A stretch of 64,000 nucleotides of DNA from Glo-17 sp964637835 (lineage in GTDB: Bacteria; Krumholzibacteriota; Krumholzibacteriia; LZORAL124-64-63): positions 13,249 through 77,248 of the forward strand of contig CAZWYF010000015.1 of the NCBI GenBank assembly GCA_964637835.1, written 5' to 3'. Position 1 is the first letter of the stretch, and the number at the start of each line of letters is the position of its first letter. The notes under the pieces were generated by a model. It saw nothing but the letters and a program-made list of their open reading frames with translations, was not told the origin of the DNA and ran no database searches. Positions 59,967-64,000 of the stretch are shown here, in pieces. The translations under genes and the position numbers were made by a program.

Positions 59967-62081
59967 CTAGAAGTCGTCGTCCGGTCGGTCGAGGGTCTCG
60001 AAGCCCTGCTCGTTGCCGGAGAGGTCGTGCATGTCACCGCCATGCAGGTCGCAGACCGCCCGGGGGAAGCTGTCGGGCAGGAAGACCTCGGTCGCCGTGG
60101 AATCGCAGCCCACGGTGGCCAGCAGGCCGGACTCGAGGCAGACGCGCTTCTCGACGACCGCCGGCGGCCGCACGAACTCCTCCTCGCCCTTCTCGTCGGT
60201 GATCTTGCCCATGAAGCGGGCCCAGATCGGGAGCGCCTGGTGGGCGCCGGTGGCATTACGGCCCATGGGCGCAGGAGTGTCGAAGCCGACCCAGACCCCG
60301 GTACAGAAGCTGGGCGTGAAGCCGCAGAACCAGGCGTTGGTGCTCTCGTTGGTGGTACCGGTCTTGCCCGCGCCCGACCGGGTGAAGCCGCGCCAGCGGG
60401 CGCTCTGGCCGGTGCCCTCCTCGAGCGTGGTCTGCAGCAGGTTGGTCATGAGGTAGGCCTCGGCGGGGTCGAGGACCTCGTGCTGGCGGATGCGGGCCTG
60501 CTCGAGCACCTCGCCATCGAGGGTCTCCACGCGCGTGACCAGGTGCTGGTCCACCCGGACGCCATGGTTGGCGAAGGTGCTGTAGGCGCCCACCACCTCC
60601 CTGAGCGTCACCTCGCCCGCGCCCAGGAACAGCGCCGGCACCCGGGGCAGGTCGGCCGTGAACCCGAGGCGGCGCACGTTGTCCAACACCGGCTGCAGGC
60701 CGAAGTCCAGGTAGAGCTTGGCCGTGGGGGTGTTGATGGAGCGGCTGAGCGCGAAGCGCAGGGTGACGGGGCCGCGGAAGCGGTTGCCGAAGTTCTTCGG
60801 GCGCCACAGGCTGCTGCCGGTGTCCATGACGAAGGGCGTGTCGAGCAGGATGCTGGACGCGGTGTAGCCGTGCTGGAGGGCCGTGAGGTAGACGAAGGGC
60901 TTGAAGATGGACCCCGGCTGCCGCAGGGCCTGCCAGGCGTTGTTCCACCTGGTGTCCGCGAAGTCGCGCCCGCCCATCATGGCCAGGATGGCGCCGGTGC
61001 GCACGTCCTGGAGGAGCCCCGCGCACTGCAGGTATTCCACCTGCTCGGGCGGCTCGCCGCTGGCGACCAGGCTGTCGTGACGGGCCTTGGTCATGGGGTA
61101 GTCGAATTCCTCCTCGAGGCTGGCGAGGTGCTCGGCGGCGGCTTCCTCGAGCCAGGTCTGGTAGCGGGGCACCAGGGTGGTCCAGACGCGCAGGCCGTCG
61201 GAGTACAGGCGGTCGGCGCCGTACTTCCGCTCGAGATGCTGGCGGACCTCCTCCACGAAGTAGGCGGCGAATCCCGCGTCGGTCCGTGCGACCCCGGGGT
61301 CGGCGACCACCACCTCGGTCTCGCCGATCTCCCGGGCCCGCTCGGGAGCGAGGCGGCCGGCGGCGACCATGGATCGCAGGACCAGGGAGCGTCGCTGATA
61401 GGCCGCATCCAGGTGATTGAACGGCGAGTATCGCTCGGGCAGCTGGATCATCCCGGCGATCATGGCGCTCTCGGCCGGGTCGAGTTCCCAGGCGTCCTTG
61501 TCGAAGAAGAGGCGGGACGCGGCCTGCACGCCATAGGTCCCCCGGCCGAGGTAGATCTGGTTGAGGTACATGCCGAGGATCTCGTCCTTGGTGTAGATCT
61601 GCTCGATCTGCACCGCGAGGATCATCTGCCGGAGCTTGCGCGCGATGGTCTTCTCGGGCGTCAGGAAGAGGTTCTTGGCCAGCTGCATGGAGAGGGTGCT
61701 CGCGCCCGGGGTCCCGCGGCCCAGGGCGTTGTCCAGCACCACCTTCACCAGGCGCTTGAGGTCGACGCCATAGTGGTCGTAGAAGCGTCGGTCCTCGATG
61801 GACACCACCGCGTCGCGCAGGTGGCGCGGGATCCGCTCGAGGGGGACCACGGTGCGATTCTGCGTGAAGAACTCCTGCAGGGTATCGCCGTTGGCGGCGA
61901 AGATCACCGTCTTCTCGGAGGGCTGGATATTGCGCAGCGCCTCCAGCGAGGGAAGATCCCGCGAGAGGCGGTCGATCGCCAGCAGGGAGCCGGCCACGGC
62001 GGCCACGAAGAGCACCAGCAGCAGGGCCAGCAGACGCTGCACCCAGCGGCGGGGAATGGTCCGGTTCAGGACATCGGGCAT
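59967..62081 (-). CDS. mrcA: Penicillin-binding protein 1A (bifunctional glycosyltransferase/transpeptidase)
   Basis: A 704-aa class A PBP. One N-terminal membrane helix (RLLALLLVLFVAAVAGSLLA) leads to the GT51 domain with catalytic Glu in SIEDRRFYDHYGVD (about residue 95), GASTLSMQLAKNLFL and EILGMYLNQIYLG. The transpeptidase domain has SIFK (active Ser, about 393), SIN in LSRSINTPTAKL and KTG in GAGKTGTTNE (about 575). Four Cys-containing positions occur near the C-terminus (RVCLESGLLATVGC). It makes and crosslinks glycan, complementing RodA-PBP2 of the same window. Confidence 0.96.
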   Translation of the reverse strand: MPDVLNRTIPRRWVQRLLALLLVLFVAAVAGSLLAIDRLSRDLPSLEALRNIQPSEKTVIFAANGDTLQEFFTQNRTVVPLERIPRHLRDAVVSIEDRRFYDHYGVDLKRLVKVVLDNALGRGTPGASTLSMQLAKNLFLTPEKTIARKLRQMILAVQIEQIYTKDEILGMYLNQIYLGRGTYGVQAASRLFFDKDAWELDPAESAMIAGMIQLPERYSPFNHLDAAYQRRSLVLRSMVAAGRLAPERAREIGETEVVVADPGVARTDAGFAAYFVEEVRQHLERKYGADRLYSDGLRVWTTLVPRYQTWLEEAAAEHLASLEEEFDYPMTKARHDSLVASGEPPEQVEYLQCAGLLQDVRTGAILAMMGGRDFADTRWNNAWQALRQPGSIFKPFVYLTALQHGYTASSILLDTPFVMDTGSSLWRPKNFGNRFRGPVTLRFALSRSINTPTAKLYLDFGLQPVLDNVRRLGFTADLPRVPALFLGAGEVTLREVVGAYSTFANHGVRVDQHLVTRVETLDGEVLEQARIRQHEVLDPAEAYLMTNLLQTTLEEGTGQSARWRGFTRSGAGKTGTTNESTNAWFCGFTPSFCTGVWVGFDTPAPMGRNATGAHQALPIWARFMGKITDEKGEEEFVRPPAVVEKRVCLESGLLATVGCDSTATEVFLPDSFPRAVCDLHGGDMHDLSGNEQGFETLDRPDDDF

Positions 62082-62125
62082 GGCATCCAGCTTCCGCGGA
62101 GGTCCGGGGCATCCTTGCGCGCCTA

Positions 62126-62154
62126 ACTCTAGGTCATGGGAGCAGGCCCGTCAA
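62126..62154 (-). promoter_or_regulatory. Promoter of mrcA
   Basis: On the minus strand TTGACG (62154-62149) and TAGAGT (62131-62126) are spaced 17 bp. The leader is about 38 bases. It diverges from the rRNA promoters. Confidence 0.65.
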
Positions 62155-62206
62155 AGCGCGCCGGACGGCGGGTTCGAAGAATTTTCGAGAAATGTGCAAT
62201 TTCGGT

Positions 62207-62235
62207 TTGACACCCGGGGCGGGTGCGCATAGATT
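62207..62235 (+). promoter_or_regulatory. rRNA operon promoter P1
   Basis: TTGACA (62207-62212) and TAGATT (62230-62235) are spaced 17 bp. An AT-rich block just upstream (62173-62205) is placed like an UP element. A G-C-rich discriminator follows. Confidence 0.75.
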
Positions 62236-62351
62236 CCGCCCTCGTTGCCCGGGTGGCCGAGGCGGTTCGCCGCCGGCCCAGGGGCGACGCACCGGAAGTC
62301 GACCCTTGAGGTTGCGACGGTGAGGGGGCCGAAAAAAGTTCAACTTTCGAG

Positions 62352-62380
62352 TTGACACCGACCCGGCTCTCGCTTAAGTT
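62352..62380 (+). promoter_or_regulatory. rRNA operon promoter P2
   Basis: TTGACA (62352-62357) and TAAGTT (62375-62380) are spaced 17 bp, with an A/T-rich run (62331-62350) upstream. Tandem promoters are usual for rrn operons. The leader between here and 16S is about 210 bases. Confidence 0.7.
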
Positions 62381-62438
62381 ACTCGGCCCGCACCCGAAGC
62401 ATTCGGGACGGGCGCCGGACGGGAATACCGACGGCTCC

Positions 62439-62449
62439 GCTCTTTGACA
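62439..62449 (+). promoter_or_regulatory. boxA-like antitermination element in the rRNA leader
   Basis: GCTCTTTGACA matches the boxA pattern (TGCTCTTTAACA) bound by NusB-S10. A 12-base sequence TTTGACAACGGA from here (62443-62454) is repeated at 62592-62603, at the 5' edge of 16S. Confidence 0.65.
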
Positions 62450-62595
62450 ACGGAATAGCGTGCGACGGCCCGATCGTGATTCCGAGCCTCTCGGCTACGA
62501 ATCGTCCGGGGAGCGATCTCCAGGCGACCGGAGTGGGAGAGGTCTTGCGAACGCGAACAAGCAGGAGCAACTGCCCTGTTGTTCAAATATTTTTG

Positions 62596-64000
<1,405 letters not shown>

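Noticed and set aside
62444..62449. A third rRNA promoter at this TTGACA
   Set aside because: It is part of the boxA-like GCTCTTTGACA and no -10 element follows at 16-18 bp.

Overview
The window looks like part of a draft (probably metagenome-assembled) genome of a very GC-rich, diderm bacterium of the FCB side of the tree. The evidence is a FlgD/T9SS-type C-terminal domain next to a PorV/PorQ-like outer-membrane protein, two GWxTD-domain proteins, an ExbB-ExbD-ExbD-TonB set, TolC, Lgt, lipoproteins and a lysine-rich H1-like protein. The 16S rRNA at the right end is bacterial. I would guess a lineage such as Krumholzibacteriota or Eisenbacteria, but the phylum is inference and not proven here. 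One run of 100 N (22703-22802) marks a scaffold joint.

Layout. 1-9.7 kb is an envelope block: a truncated sorting-domain protein, PorV-like porin, secreted GWxTD protein, ExbB/ExbD/ExbD/TonB, TolC, an orphan LolD/MacB-type ATPase and a GWxTD lipoprotein. 9.8-12.2 kb holds a rhomboid-TPR protein that overlaps convergently with aspartate kinase. 12.4-21.6 kb holds radC, the cell-shape operon mreB-mreC-mreD-mrdA-rodA, lgt, and a comF that reads in frame, without a stop, into pgk. 21.6-25 kb holds secG, tRNA-Leu(GAG), minisatellite repeats with the gap, the H1-like protein and an outer-membrane barrel. 25-37.5 kb holds an EF-G paralogue, yebC, ruvCAB and a long translationally coupled run queA-tgt-yajC-def-fmt-rsmB-PASTA-rpe. 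37.6-43.5 kb holds a secreted protein of unknown function, ffh, and the conserved rpsP-khpA-rimM-trmD-rplS-rnhB-yraN cluster.

43.6-50 kb is a single 2,129-codon gene that I cannot place in a family. It has a Cys4 zinc ribbon and two stretches that look like superfamily 1 helicase motor domains with decayed catalytic motifs; it is the strongest novelty candidate here. It is followed by tryptophanase, an unknown 219-aa protein and a lipoprotein. 53.5-56 kb carries pfkA and rarA on the minus strand. Divergent from them is a nucleoside-salvage operon deoB-cdd-deoC-deoA, which can turn (deoxy)ribonucleosides into central carbon intermediates. PBP1A (mrcA, minus) faces it, and the window ends in the leader and first 1.4 kb of 16S rRNA.

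Expression signals are consistent. Many promoters read as TTGACA-like hexamers 16-18 bp from TANNNT-like hexamers. Operon joints are mostly GTGA, ATGA or TTGA overlaps. GTG starts are common, and TTG starts are inferred for five genes.
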